A stretch of DNA of 64,000 bases, from assembly GCA_018806985.1 (NCBI GenBank), contig JADANN010000426.1, forward strand, positions 1 to 64,000, written 5' to 3'. The position numbers were made by a program, and so were the translations under genes. This DNA comes from Angiostrongylus vasorum (Eukaryota > Nematoda > Chromadorea > Rhabditida > Metastrongylidae). Positions 45,600 through 57,760 of the stretch are shown here, one piece after another. The notes below the pieces were generated by a model. The model searched no databases, had not been told where the DNA came from, and was given only the letters and a program-made list of their open reading frames with translations. The number at the start of each line of letters is the position of its first letter. Position 1 is the first letter of the stretch.

Positions 45600-46440
45600 T
45601 TCAATAGCTAAAGGAAATAGATTTCAAAATAACGAAAGCGAAAATAAAGTGCTTAAAAATAGTTTACTTATTAATAAGTAGAGAGAAAATTTTGCACCAC
45701 TTTCTAAATTCTTATTACAGCGAGCCCGTGAACAGAAAATTCGTCAGGCTTTCGCATTCGCATGTGCTTTAATGTTCCTCTCTCGTAAGTGGTGGCTCCA
45801 GCGTCGACTAAATAACCTTAACTTTAAAATGCCACATTTACTCCAAACAAGTAGTTAACACGCTTTTTTCTCAGCAAACTGTGTAGACGTTCAAAAATCA
45901 CTTCTGGACGCTTGATGCGAAAAGCAGTTTGGGAAGAAAGTTATTGCTGGAGAAGAGAACTAGATCTGCTGAACCAGACTTGTTCACGAGTATAGAAGGA
46001 CGAGATAGGCCAGATATTCTTCCAATACCCAAGACAGACTTTTTGTTAACCTCGGTGTCGATTGATAATTCAGTGTTTTTCCTCGATATAATATCAATCT
46101 CGTGTTTGCTTATCAAAAAAAAACCTAAAGAAGCTAAAAACCTTACACCTGTCGAAAAAAAGCAGTGAATTCTTTTTTTGACGAAGTCGAGTGTGTGAGG
46201 TATTCTCGAGAAAAAGATCAACGCGTAAAGATAAAGTCTTTATCATTTTTTTATGTAATATGATCGAAAGATTTTTCTTTTCCAGAATATCCTCCATCCA
46301 AAGTCCTTCACAGTCGTACAAACTGTTGATGGTCAAATAGGTCTCGAAGATGAGATCGACAACTTCTTCATTTTGCGACGGTGTCCTTCGTGGACGAATT
46401 TTGTAGAGCTTAACAGAGCACTGAAGAAACCTCACTAGGC
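45600..46440. other. Mostly unassigned; possible exon and repeat fragment
   Basis: Holds the minus-strand exon candidate near 46,280-46,420 and a stretch near 46,010-46,110 (TTAACCTCGGTGTCGATTG ... CTCGTGTTTGCTTATC) that resembles 48,405-48,480 and Penelope-type terminal-repeat ends. Confidence 0.4.
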
Positions 46441-46560
46441 AGTTGTTCCCTTATATACGCGCACAATCGACTCGAATCAGGCAGTTCTGAGGAAGACGAA
46501 GAAGTCGAAAGTTCAGCCGAACAGAAACAGTATTGCATTTGTATAGCAACGTCGTGTAAC
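46440..46560 (+). mobile_element. Penelope-like terminal-repeat fragment with hammerhead-like motif
   Basis: CCTTATATACGCGCAC, then ATCGACTCGAATCAGGCAG, then the core at 46,487-46,517 (CTGAGGA, stem II GACGAAGAAGTC, GAAA), then GCCGAACAG and CGTCGTGTAACTCATG. Same order as the full terminal repeats; strongly diverged. Confidence 0.6.
46487..46517 (+). ncRNA. Hammerhead-ribozyme-like motif
   Basis: CTGAGGA, stem II GAC-GAAGAA-GTC, GAAA, GTTCAGCC on the plus strand. The conserved boxes are intact. Confidence 0.55.
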
Positions 46561-47580
46561 TCATGAAAGCAACAAAATGTAGTAAATAAATTGTGGACTT
46601 GCCCTCAGCATGGCTACTGTTTCTAAGAGTAGAAATGCGTTTTAGAGCGAAATTTCTCACTAAGGTCACCGAGCCTGACAAGAAGGTAGTTCAACACTCC
46701 CATTCGGAAGGCTAAGAAGGAGTAAACTGAGCAAACCAATGCCAGAAATTACCGCCTTCCGCGAAGGAAGCTAACCAATCAGGGGCCAGAGCTGTCTGCG
46801 ATTCGCAAGTTCCGAAAATTTAAGTGGTGACACTCGGCGACGCCATGCCATGGATTCTTTGGGATTTCACGGAACAGATCTCACTCAATCCAGTTAATTA
46901 GGAAGTGAAAAAGATGATGAAGATCGTGAAGACGGACTGCCCAAATATTGGTGTTGTAGACTGCAACAGTATTTCGTTAAAATGACAATAAGCTAATTAG
47001 TGCCAATAGGTAACGGCAATGCAATCAGAGTTTCCAATCAGAGAGTGTTTCCTATCCTTTTCTTCTTTAGTCCTTTTTTTTTCAATTCTACGCAGTAGTA
47101 TTTACCTTGTAAATACCCCGTTTACAATACTGAAACGCTTTCGTAGCTGCAAATTCACAAGCAATCAGTCCATGATGGTAGAATTCAGCTTTCACTTTAG
47201 GAAGCCTTAGCACAACTCCCAAAATATTCTCCTAATTTGCGTAAGGATTTTGTTCTAAATGTTTGGAAACATCTCAAAAATCTCAAAGTCTTCACAAATG
47301 CAATAACGAAAGAACATTGGGAGACTTCATTAACTGGCAACTGCTTCGAAAAAACGCGTGGCACTCAGAAAACGATTCTCACTAGTAAAGACTAAGTCAC
47401 TGACACCGAATTTACATTCCTCGCCTTAATTCTTCGGTTAAAACCTTTAAGAAGCCTCACCATGCTGTTTTTGCTTTGTAAGGAGTGCAGTCATTAAAGT
47501 AGAAGTGGCTTCGTGGCTAACATGAACCGTACCTATTGTACCGATCATGTCCTGAATAAACTCATAAGACCTGCAGACTC
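46561..47580. other. Unassigned stretch
   Basis: No recognised gene or repeat. Confidence 0.4.
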
Positions 47581-47582
47581 AC

Positions 47583-47860
47583 AAGGAGCGCGTGTAATCT
47601 ATTAGTTAGAGGTACGTTGCAAGACACATGTGTTTCGATCCCACACACCCCAGCCTCACTGAGGCTACCCATCATTCCGGGTCTACAAATTGGTACTAGA
47701 CCCGTTTTTGGGAGTATGACAGCGCTGACTTGATGCATCGGTAGGCCACCACGAATCATTGGATAGATATGCACTCAATCACCTCTAACGATGCTTGGTG
47801 AAGTCGAATGCATGGTGCTTTCCTGAAGGATTCATCAACGTCAAAAGATTTACCCAACTT
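47583..47860 (+). mobile_element. tRNA-derived SINE (family A), diverged
   Basis: Degraded A box (GCGCGTGTAATCTATTAGTTAG), good B box (TGTTTCGATCCC), body CAAATTGGTACTAGACCCG and CACCTCTAACGATGCTTGG. An older copy than the others. Confidence 0.75.
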
Positions 47861-48350
47861 ATTTTCTTACTATCATTGTAATATCTCGAGTTACAGCGGC
47901 TATAACACTTTTACCACTACGGGCAGGACAAAAAAACTTCGATTTCTTTCAATGACTTCGTTTAGAGCGGTCGCCCTGTACAGAAATGTAGTCAGACTGA
48001 AAAAAATTACGTAATACGACTTTCCGTTGCAGTTCAAGTAAAAACTACTCACTTAAGCACACCATAAAATGAATCCGTTAGTGGGTACTCGTGTAAGAAC
48101 ATCTAGTTTCCCAACTGTGTCTATTCTGACAAACTTGCTTTGTGAGCTACTTTCATCTATAAATCACCAAGTGCAACGGTTACTCACATTGTAACTCACA
48201 TGTAAAGTCTTATTTATATTGATGGCGCAAATCACTATGCATCATTTCCAATGCCTGGTGTAAAAGCAAGAAAATAACTCAATCAAAGAAAAAAGTTGGC
48301 AAAGCGCAGCACAAATTCGCTGTGGTCACGCATGTAAACCAATTCTACAG
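47861..48350. other. Unassigned stretch
   Basis: Nothing recognised. Confidence 0.4.
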
Positions 48351-48600
48351 CATGCTTTACTAAATAAGTAAATAAATGTATACTTATCGTAACAGTTCCC
48401 AGGATCGACTTTCTATTAACCTCGGCATTGGAATATGAATGCGTCGTTTTCTTGTTCAGCAATCGTGATGTTGTTATACAGCATACATTTACTTCCATAG
48501 AAAAACACAATACAATGCAACAGTAGCTTGTGTTTCGGCGAGTTCGCCTTCCTCAGAGCATAGACGTATCATACGTAACAGTAGCCTCACAATTTAGTGA
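48351..48600 (-). mobile_element. Penelope-like terminal-repeat fragment with hammerhead-like motif
   Basis: On the minus strand: TATGCTCTGAGGAAGG, core at 48,525-48,556 with a well-paired stem II (GGCGAACTCGCC), GAAAC, then ACAAGC. Downstream text resembles 46,010-46,060. Confidence 0.6.
48525..48556 (-). ncRNA. Hammerhead-ribozyme-like motif
   Basis: CTGAGGA, stem II GGCGAACTCGCC, GAAAC, ACAAGC on the minus strand. Stem II is perfect (GGCGA/TCGCC); helix III and the cleavage triplet are altered. Confidence 0.6.
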
Positions 48601-48604
48601 ACTC

Positions 48605-48935
48605 CATGGTTGCTGAGACATTTGCAAAACTCCGGAACGCAGGTGTCTCCGGTGGGGGTACGAACACGCTATTACCTTCAGGGGCTGACGCGCTCACTCT
48701 ACATCATGCAGGTCCTTCGTTTCGCCTGTCTCTCAGCTAGTTCCATCGATCAGCGCCATAATCAATCACCCGTCAACGGGATTGATCTAGGGAGCCCAAA
48801 TCTGCACTGAACACAGTTAAGCTGAGGCTGTAGTTGGAATCAAAATGTTTTGCTTTTTATTTTCTGCCTAATGCAATTTTCACGGTAGGGTACTAAACGG
48901 AATACAACCAAAACGTCGTTGAGATATTTGCAAAA
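48605..48935 (-). mobile_element. Family M element
   Basis: GGTTGCTGAGACATTTGCAAAACTCCGG, inverted tRNA-like core (GAACACGCTATTACC, GACGCGCTCAC), body to CAGTTAAGCTGAGGC, then a partial inverted end (TTTTATTTTCTGCCTAATG). Confidence 0.65.
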
Positions 48936-49759
48936 CTCAGAACTTAATAGCCCTAGAGAACTCCGTATTATTAATAAGGGTCCAGCGCATAAATAAACGC
49001 CAATTTTCAAAAACTTCGGACCATGCTGTTCTACCACCCGTGTGTTGTTCACTAGGGATGATTAGTAAGACCCACGCATAGGAATGTGCATCGAGAAATC
49101 ACTTTGAGATAAGGTGCCATATTACGTCAGGCATTCGTCTTCCGGTTCATCGTTGAAGTGTTGAAATTTATCCAAACTGCATGAATAGTCCTGTGCGATG
49201 ATGTTTTAGACTCCTGCTCTAGAATCCGCATATTCACTTCAAAATCACGAGTACTGTGCTTTGGCTCCAATATGTACCCAGAAAAGTTATTGTGCTTTGG
49301 CGTTTTATGTTACCCAGAAACGTACTTTGCCGAATTCTAGCTTTTTCCATCCAGATGTTCTTTTATGAAGACTTATCTGCCCGAACGGGAGGGACGGGAA
49401 TGCATCCGTTCAGGTATAGCGTACTTCATCTCATGAAACGAATGTAGTGAGAATACATAGGAGAAACGGTTAGATAGAGCACTTTATGCCCGCATCAAAG
49501 GAAATCTAAATGGAGAAACTAAAATTCGACAAAGTGTTCCTCTGGGTACATCTAGGACGCAAAGGCGCTATCAGGATAATTTTGAACTGAATGTCCGGAT
49601 CCTAGCGCAGAAGCCTAAACCATCAACACGCCAGACTCTTGAGCGTTTTGGACAAATTTCAGAAACCCAAAGAAGAACCGGGAAGACGAATGCTTTACGT
49701 GGTATGGCTTCTTACTTCATAATGACTTGTTGATGCACATCTTCATGGGTGGGTCTCCT
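48936..49759. other. Unassigned stretch
   Basis: A local direct repeat (GTGCTTTGGCTCCAATATGTACCCAGAAA / GTGCTTTGGCGTTTTATGTTACCCAGAAA, at 49,256 and 49,290). No gene recognised. Confidence 0.4.
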
Positions 49760-50290
49760 TCAACTTCCCTCATGAAAGCACACAGATCTGACGCGTTCAC
49801 CACTACATCATACGAGTCTTTCGTCCCGCCTTTTTTTCAGCCGTGTTATTGAAGGTGTTCGGCCCACACCGCAGGCACCAGTGGTTGGGAGTTTTCCAGA
49901 TAAATTAGCGTTATTATCGTCATATTTCACAAAACATCTTGACATTAGAAAAGAATAGGCAGCAAATAAAGAGGTGACGATATTGTGATTTATACCACAG
50001 CTTCAGCTTGACTGGGTTCAATGCTGATTTGTGCTTCCCAGATCAATTTCGTTGACGGGTAATTGCAGAAGGCACCCATAGGTCAACAATACGGCCGAAA
50101 GAAAGACGAAACGAAGTACCCCCACAGTGTGGTAGTGCACCGCGTTAGCCCCTGGAAAGGGTAATAGGAAGTTCCTATTGAAGACATCTGCGATTCGGAG
50201 TATTGCAAATATATCAGCATCACTGTGTTAATATTTCTTATCGTACCCAGCCGTGAAAAATAATAGGCAGCAAACAGAAAGTGACGATCA
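49760..50290 (+). mobile_element. Two adjacent family M elements, partial
   Basis: A degraded left copy (GACGCGTTCACCACTACATC ... GGGAGTTTTCCAGATAAATTAGCG, to 49,960) and a more complete right copy (49,975-50,290: TTGTGATTTATACCACAGCTTCAGC, GTGTGGTAGTGCACCGCG, GTTCCTATTGAAGAC, ATTGCAAATATATCAGCATC). Confidence 0.55.
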
Positions 50291-50299
50291 AGATTTACA

Positions 50300-50700
50300 T
50301 CGGGCTGAAATATGTTTTCTATCATTGGTAAGCTGACACGAGGTTGTTGAAAAGCTTATTCAGCTAATGTTTCGGCGCCTCGCCTTCCTCAGAACTGGTG
50401 GATTCGAGTCGATTGTCCACATTTCTTGTGAGAACATCATTTGGCAGCGCTCTTCTATACAGGACAGCCGTTGTTGACAGCGAATTCCCGTTGGTAATAA
50501 CTTGTTTTCAGCTTCGACTTTCAGTTCGATGCTCTCACGAAGACTCACATCAGGTGAAGTAAGAACAATGACAATCGACTCGGAACAAGTCAGATCTGCT
50601 CAGGGTGGAGAAGACGCAAAAACATTCGTCGAGTAAGGCTTATTGTCAGACTCGTACTAGCTTATCAATGAAAAAAAATATATGTTGACTAGTCACACCG
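50300..50700 (-). mobile_element. Penelope-like terminal-repeat fragment with hammerhead-like motif
   Basis: Minus strand: CCTGTATAGAAGAGCGCTGCC (near 50,455, the TATA-like segment), AATCGACTCGAATCCACCAG, then the core at 50,360-50,392 (CTGAGGA, stem II GGCG/CGCC, GAAAC, ATTAGCTG). An overlapping 62-codon frame here is not credible as a gene. Confidence 0.65.
50360..50392 (-). ncRNA. Hammerhead-ribozyme-like motif
   Basis: CTGAGGA, stem II GGCG-AG-GCGCC, GAAAC, ATTAGC on the minus strand. Stem II pairs well; the cleavage triplet is less standard (ATT). Confidence 0.6.
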
Positions 50701-51599
50701 AGGTTGAAGGAAAATCGGCTTCTAAAATATGTTTCTTTAACCCACCATCCGACGTTCACTGGTTCATCTCCATTTGATCTGAAAGTCATGACTGTTTTCA
50801 GTTTTAAATCACCAGATCATTTCTCACATTGAGCGTGGCCATCTTCAATAGAAACCACTGAAATGAACGGCTTTTTTTTGCAGAATAATCACGTTACCTT
50901 ATCGTACGGCGACATATTTCTGAATTTCAGGAGCCTATAACACATATTTGTTCCATTTTTTTTGCGTCAAGGCTAATATGTCAGAAATGAAGCCAGCAAT
51001 ACAATGAGGATTCCATCCAAAAAGGTATAACGCTTTTCAAAATCCATTTTCTTCGTTGCAACTATCTTGTCTCAGAATTCTTAAGCCTTTGAATTTCGGT
51101 TTCGCGGAAATTTTAATTCCAATTATTTTTCAAAGTGGATGGATTTAAATTACGCATACGATTGCGGCGTTCAGTTCGTAGGATCGGAGTTCAGACCGCG
51201 TCTCCTTTCTCACTAAAGAGAAGAGTACGACATTGAAGTTTGATGCTACTGCAACACACCTAACACAGCTGGTAATAAGTACTAGCTCTAGAGAATCTTT
51301 GCTAAAAAATTTACGTCGGCATAAGTAAAAAGGTTTGTCGGGAAAGCTTGAAAATGAAGCAATCTGATAAAGTGTATTAGGGGGTCTGTGCAACAACCGT
51401 GTTCCGCTGCTCGACCTAATGAAGGAAGATGCGAGTAGCAGTACATCCCGTCATGACATAGAATTGATAACGGAAAGGTCCTATAGCAATCTTTTTCCGC
51501 CCCCCACAATCTCTCCTCGGGCTCGAGATGCCTAGCGGTGAAAAACCACCAAGAATTCTAATCTTTGAAGTTTGACTTGCGATATAAAACATGAAAAGA
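50701..51599. other. Unassigned stretch
   Basis: No recognised gene or repeat. Confidence 0.4.
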
Positions 51600-52855
51600 A
51601 GCACAGCTCCAGGCTTCATAATATCACCGCCGATTTCCTTAGAGCTGGTCGCCGCAAATCACATGTGTTTCTCACAACGCATGTGAAATCCCAGACCAGT
51701 GCAGGAACTTGCGCAAGGTCGTTCCACCCAGCAAAAAACGACAAAGGAACCTTCGTAACTACTGTCGAGTACACTTCTTGAGTGTCCTCTACACGCTGTT
51801 CACAAAAAATAATCCTTTTGTGCATATCCAAGGTCTTCGATGAGGCACAACCAGTTCACCATACGGGATTCCGATGGGAATCTGTTGCACGGACCACCTC
51901 CAAACTGTATCACGCGTCATGTAGTTTTGACGGGAGTACCACTTGTCCCCTTGTCCTAACCTTTATCTAATAATCTGACATTGTCGAAACGATTGCAATC
52001 GTATCAGCTCCCTTCGACCAAGGAGTGTACCCGTTCTATATACCAACACTAGCAGACTTATCGGAAGTGCAGCACAATTACAGAGCTTCTTCACCGACTT
52101 TTCAACTTGCTCATAGGAAAAACAGTTTCGGTAAGGCGACAAAATACCACCAAAGATATTTACTGCCGCACTGCAATGGATGATGAAGTCACCCGATTGG
52201 GAAGAGAAGGCCGCGCGTATTGATTGAAAATTCCTATCAAGTGTTCTTTTCGCGTTATCATCTTTTCGAGGAGTACCAGCGAAGCAGAGACTACGATCAA
52301 CGAAGCGGGAAAGAAAGATTGGACTTCGCATGAATAAGACGAAGACCCAGTTCACGAGTAAATAAATAGGTCCATGGTGCAAAAGTGAACAAGTTGAATT
52401 TGATGATTCTCTTATTAATGAAAGCACTTCTTACGTGTGTCTTGGACGTTGAACGAACACGGAGAGCGACATGAAGGAGAAATTAGAAGGAGAGTGCATG
52501 GGTACTATTCGGGTTATTCGAAGAAGGGTCCAACCAACTAACGGGCTCGAAACTCCGTGCTCACTTCTTCAATATCCCTCCCAGCGTTATGTTCTGCAGC
52601 AGTAACGTGGACTAATACTTCAAGCACTTCAAGAAAGTTGCGCAACACCCACAAAGTGCTCGAACGATGTCTTCTGAAATTTACCCAGTATTTAAATGTC
52701 TAGCTGGAATATGCAACTTAGATCTTGCGAACCTATGCAATCTTCGAGATCCGGGAGGAAATACATCAGCAACGAAGCACACTGCAATCGCAATCCCCCC
52801 CGTTATGCCTGCCGAACGGCGATTTGCAGTACAAGATTTGCCTCCATATTAATGA
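51600..52855 (+). pseudogene. RTE-like reverse transcriptase relic (second RTE family)
   Basis: A chain of fragments in order matches a nematode RTE-type endonuclease/RT: KTTKEPS near 51,738, then SPLHAV/NQFTIRDS-like remnants, FDQGVYPFYIPTLA near 52,015, LPHCNG (near the template-grip region), RRRPSSRVNK near 52,335, FEEGSNQLTGSKLRAHFFN near 52,520, PPSVMFCSSNV near 52,575, RTMSSEIYPVFKCLAG near 52,663, and ANLCNLRDPGGNTSATKH near 52,730. Stops and indels throughout. Same family as 6,440-7,030 but distinct from the 13.5-kb RTE. Confidence 0.65.
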
Positions 52856-52981
52856 GGATAAGTAAAACCGCGTAGCATACGACGCTCTACTGACAGATCA
52901 AGCCACCATAACTCGGGCAATTCAATGGTATCCGCAGAATTCCCTGACACCACCTGCATTCCCCAGGACCATCAACACCGT

Positions 52982-53040
52982 GTTGAGCAGATATGAGGTT
53001 GGTAACAGTTTTGTGGTCACCAATCTCATGTCTGCTCAGC
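52982..53040. repeat. Stem-loop, 22-bp arms
   Basis: Arms 52,982-53,003 and 53,019-53,040 are inverted repeats with three transition mismatches around a 15-nt loop (AACAGTTTTGTGGTC). Immediately left of the GC-rich island. Confidence 0.8.
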
Positions 53041-53210
53041 ATGGAGCGTGGATCCGGACCCAACGTCCCCCCCCCCAAGCACCGTGCGATGCACATTAGC
53101 ACGCGGCCGACGCGACGCACATGACCGCGCGGCCAGCGCCGGGAGCAAAGCGTCGAGCAACGCCCCATGCCCAGTAGGTTGCGGACCCCTTGACCCCTTA
53201 GAAATAAAGA
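53041..53210. other. GC-rich island
   Basis: Clearly GC-rich, with a C10-type run (near 53,067) and dense CpG (CGCGGCCGACGCGACG), in otherwise AT-rich DNA. Open frames on both strands are a composition effect. Likely part of a repeat, but its family is not known to me. Confidence 0.6.
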
Positions 53211-54359
53211 CATCTCTTTCTTTAGGTAGAGAACATGAATCTGAGGGGTTTGAATTAGACAGGGTTGTGGCACAGACTTTGTGCCATCGTTGTATGAGTA
53301 TGAATGCCATGCACGCCGCTATTCATTACGTGTTACTACTGTCAAATAAGCAACTAAATTCTGCAATTACAACACTTGTAAGTAAGCCACGTGATATCGA
53401 TAAGGGGACTTCCAGCGAATCCATCAACTTGTGAGTCTATTGATTCCTTCATCTTTTGCGACTGCTACGATCAAAGCTTCTACTGTACATCTACATTCCA
53501 TCCATTTATCTCCTAATTTATGAAGACCATTAATAATTAGGAAATTGAGGGGATTTATCGAAGAACTAGCGTCGCATGTATGGTGCAGCATCATCTCTGA
53601 CAAGCAATTCGTTGGTTCCTTATTTTCAAACCCTGTGATGACTTTAGAGCATTGTATGGAACGAGAGCAGTTAAAACCAGAAGACGACCATCGTAATATT
53701 TCTTGCAGAACTTATAGAACTTCGTTAAATGCTGACATTTATATGGTTACGTAGAAAAAGAGTTTTTCACCCTTCACAAAAGTTGAATATGCATCAAAAT
53801 GATGAGAAGCTAAATAGAAGTACACGGAGTACAATAAGGGGAGCGGTTTTTTAGATGGACAATGATCGATAGAGTAAAGTCTCTGCTATAATACTCCTCA
53901 AATACTCAAGTTATTCAAGAAGCCAATTATCGAAGAACCAGCTGCGACGTTATGCGTTGCACTTCGGATGTTGGTCAAGCGTGGTTTCTTCTGGAGACTC
54001 GAGTAAGCCGGGGAAATTTCTTAGATCGTCCCCTCAAGCGGTTGCTATCCTTTTTGAATTGGAAGAAAATTTGGTGTTATGATTCTGATTCTTCCAGGAC
54101 GGCAGTGATTCCTGTTATGGCAGTGTACCCCGCCATCAGTCCACCGAGTACCCGAGTACAGGTTAAAAAGTGAAATCCTTTTAATCTTTGGCAATAAAGG
54201 ACAAAGAGTTTTGCGCCGATCAACCCTAAGGTATACCCCATACATTCGACTTTTTGAACTATTGTTAGAGGTGATTGAATGCATATTTGATTTGTAGAAT
54301 GACTTCGGGATGGACTACCGATGTATACCAACCTGTCAAGTCACCACCAGAGAGTGATT
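53211..54359. other. Unassigned stretch
   Basis: Short frames at 53,545-53,754 (PVMTLEHCMEREQLKPEDD) and 53,952-54,173 look mildly protein-like but have no recognised domain or splice support. Confidence 0.35.
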
Positions 54360-54660
54360 TTTTTATCCTCATCTAGGGGGCATTCCTCATCCATGTAATA
54401 CCCTGTGCGGCTCTCCTCTGTCAATAATCGTCCATGCAGAGAGTAAAATAGTGAGTGTATAAAAGAAGCTGTTTGCCGTGCGATTGAAATTTAGGCATTG
54501 GGTTTTTTCTGCTGTGTTATGAAAATGTTTGAACGAGTAGTTCGCGTGTTAGTTTGACCTCTCCACACTCCGAAGAAACCAAAACCACTAAAACATTGGT
54601 TAGTACTGAATAAACTTTGTAATTTACAAACCAATGTCTGCTCGGGAAAGAACAACAATT
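54360..54660 (+). mobile_element. Decayed Penelope-like terminal repeat
   Basis: Shares GTGTTATGAAAATGTTTGAACGAGTAG-type text with the region before the hammerhead-like core at 58 kb; the core itself is eroded (CCGAAGA ... TAAAAC ATTGGTTAG, near 54,565-54,605). Confidence 0.45.
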
Positions 54661-55289
54661 TATAAAGACTAATATGATAAGGCTCTAACGATAAACCTTA
54701 ACAATCATGATACGCATTTACAATGAACAAAGAATAGCACTCCTTGAAATTCTCTACTGCGAATTTCGCGATAACACATTGATTCTATCCATGTGTCTTT
54801 TCGGTTCTAGCAGTAGATAGTCCGTGGTAGTCTTCATGCTTGCAACCTTCAGCCTCGATGCTGAAAAGAGCTCTTAACCTCTTTCCATTCATGTTCTTGA
54901 CTTCGATACAACCAAAAACGCCGATGGGCGCTTATGCAGTGGACAGTGAACATTCGTTCAAGTACTTTGAGCAGTACACGCAACTGATGGAATATTCGCT
55001 CATGAGCGCTTCATCGTACAAGTAGCCGAAGGTTCCGTATTGTTTCACTGCTTAGTTTCTTGAAAATCTGCTCACGAAAATGCAGAAGTCTTTTCCGAAG
55101 GTGGGAACACGAATACTATGCGTCGCAGAATTGCAAACACCAATGGAAAATGCCATATTGTAATAGATAGAAGACTATGCTCATGACTACATTTAGCATT
55201 TAAAAAACTTCATAATCAGCTAATATGTTAGATTGCAAAGGAAATTTTAAGCTTAGATAGTTGAAATTACATTCAGTTGTCATTTTTGT
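54661..55289. other. Unassigned stretch
   Basis: A 61-codon plus frame at 54,840-55,025 has no recognised domain. Nothing else seen. Confidence 0.4.
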
Positions 55290-57760
55290 CAGCCGGGCTC
55301 CCATTAATCATCAATTAACGCCCAGTAAATCTTCCATTTCTCTCTGTCGCTTGCAAGTAGTAACAGAGCGAGTTCTGCTGGCTCTAGGACCCTTGGAGCA
55401 TCATATCTTCATTTTAGGGATTTCATGAAGAACTCAGAGCTTCCGATCAGTGGTCTTCCTTTCACACGTTTAATACACGCAGAAGTCCAGCCGCTATCAC
55501 CTCATGTCCAGCAGTCGTCGTTCATGCGCTGCGTATCCAGCCCACCTTATTTGTCACAGTTCGGTGTCTAGAACGGCGTATTCGATTTTTGATCGTTGTA
55601 GGTAAAGGCTTGGGACCACCTCTCTTGCTTGCATGATACACGATACTCCTAATATCGCCCTTTCTATGCGCGTTCAAAAACATCGAGTCTTTCATCATGC
55701 GTGTGCACCAGGGTTCTGACCTATATGTTAAGGCAGGAAGAATCGTGAAGTCGAAAGGGTACGAAGTCAGGTGTTCTTTGCTTTCCACACTGCACATTCA
55801 CTGCTCTTGAATGCTCCGCAAGTCGCTTGTTTCCTCTGCTCAACTCATAGCTGAAGAATCCGGAAACATTCGCTCCGTTGACCGTCAATGGACCACAAAA
55901 TCCAATGCGTTTCTCACAAACGTTGCTTTATGAGATTTAACTGAAAGCCAATCTTTCCTTTATTATGGTCGGCAAGCATTCGTTCAATCTGACTTATGTT
56001 TGACGCTAAAAAAGCGATTCCGGCGGAGCGAATATGGTATGATTGACGTCCATGCTTTCCTCTTCCATGTTGTTCCATTCCAATGCTCGATGACGTTCTT
56101 CAGGGAGGCGGTAAACAATTTTGGCGAGATGGTATGGCTTTTTTCCAACCATTTTTTGCATCAGTGTTAATAAGGTTATAGAATGGTGATATTTCGGTCA
56201 TGAAACTGACATATAGCTGACGAAGGGAATCTCTATATACCGAATAGAAATGCCCTAGTTACGACAGATTCCATAACTGCTTTTATCTCAGCCGAGTCAA
56301 AAGCCTTCTTTGAATCGATGCAAGTGAGACAGTACAGTCCTTTGTACTCTCGCGATATTTGAATTAATTTCGTTATCTGATGTGATCCAATGTACCCAAT
56401 CCTTTGCGAAAACCTGCTTGCTCATATGCGTGTCATTCGTCTATCGCTTTGCAAATACTGTTTATAATGTCTTGACTTAAAAGTTTTGAAGAGCAAGCAG
56501 AGTGTGCGATAGTTGTGGACATCGTGGATGTTACCCATCTTGAGTAATAATAAGGTTTTGCTAGTCCTCCATTGACTGTAACCTCACTTCCTGATAGGTT
56601 GCGAGGTAACGTTGAAAGGGCAGAGCTTTTATGTTTATGAGAGCTGCCGGATGGTTCTTTAGGCATCCAGGTCTTATCCTTTCCGCACATGGTGTTGCTC
56701 GATTCTTCACCGAAGAAACGGCATGTCAGATTTTGCTATGAGACTTTGTTTTTCGTTGGATTTATAGACGTTTTTCCTTTTCGCGAGCATTGAAATCTTG
56801 TATGAAAGAGCGGTTCTTTAGTTCCTGATGCAGTTTTGGGACAACATCAGCATCGGCTAGGCAAACGTCGCAATGATGTGACCTAGTTTCTTACTTATAG
56901 TACAGTCATTCGAAAACTCCCACTTTCAGCTTTGAGAGTGGTGCTTCTAGAACTGCGACTTATTCAATAGTCTTGATCGACATAGTAAATTAAGACCGCA
57001 GTCCACACTGCTCGTTCCTTTCTAATCCATAGGATTCAACGTGACGCACTTCAGACCTGGTTCCATTAATAGCGTGAAAATCCCCAATGATGACCTGAAC
57101 GCATGTACAGTTTTCGCCGTAGAAGCTCACTAACTTCATGTTCAACGCTTCGGCTTCGCCTTCTTCATAGCTTGACATCGATGGTAGATGACGAAAGTTG
57201 AGAAAGCCTGCGTATATTCAATCTTTCAAATGTGAAAGTCTCATTTAGGAAGTTTAGGCATCCGTACTCGTCCTACCGTACACTAAAAGAAATCTTTCAG
57301 AGCCAGCTGAAAGCTGCCTGATTACTTTACTCTATTTGGCACTTGATACACAGGTGTAGTTTGCCGAGTTTTGAACGTGCCGATTAGATACGTTCACGAG
57401 TAGCTTGTCAGTTTCTTCCAAAGTAGACGAAAAAGCTTATTTGTTGGAGGCTACCCCTAGCTACCTTCCATATACTTCTGTGGCAACTGAATGCAAGATA
57501 TTGGCCAAATTGACTAGTATAGCATTAATAAAAAACACACCCATATACACACACATGAATGCGTGCAGAAGCTATGTGCCAAATCGGCGCATCGGAAAGA
57601 CTGAGTTCATTCCGGGGATTCACCGTCATCTCAGGGAAGCACGAGATCGCTTTCCGCTTGCGATTAACCCCAACCCACCACCTGACCTGAGGACGCTCCC
57701 GCATTGCCTTGCGGCTAACTGGCATAAAATCTCTCTACTAGGGAAGAACAACTTTTTGGG
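55290..57760 (-). mobile_element. RTE-type retrotransposon, inverted, old
   Basis: Read leftwards: a 5' region matching 13,553-13,860 (GCTTCCCTGAGA, GATGCGCCGATTTGG; about 57,500-57,690), endonuclease (VQVIIGDFHAING, 57,065-57,100), a degraded RT around 56,200-56,700 (LPRNL-, YYYSRWV, AFDSAEI-like), and a C-terminus at 55,520-55,800 (ILPALTYRSEPW). The 3' end is near 55,310. More diverged than the two plus-strand elements; inactive. Confidence 0.8.

Noticed and set aside
52887..53434. 128-codon frames on both strands over the GC-rich island
   Set aside because: Absence of stops is expected from GC-rich composition; frames on both strands are equally long and no domain is recognised.
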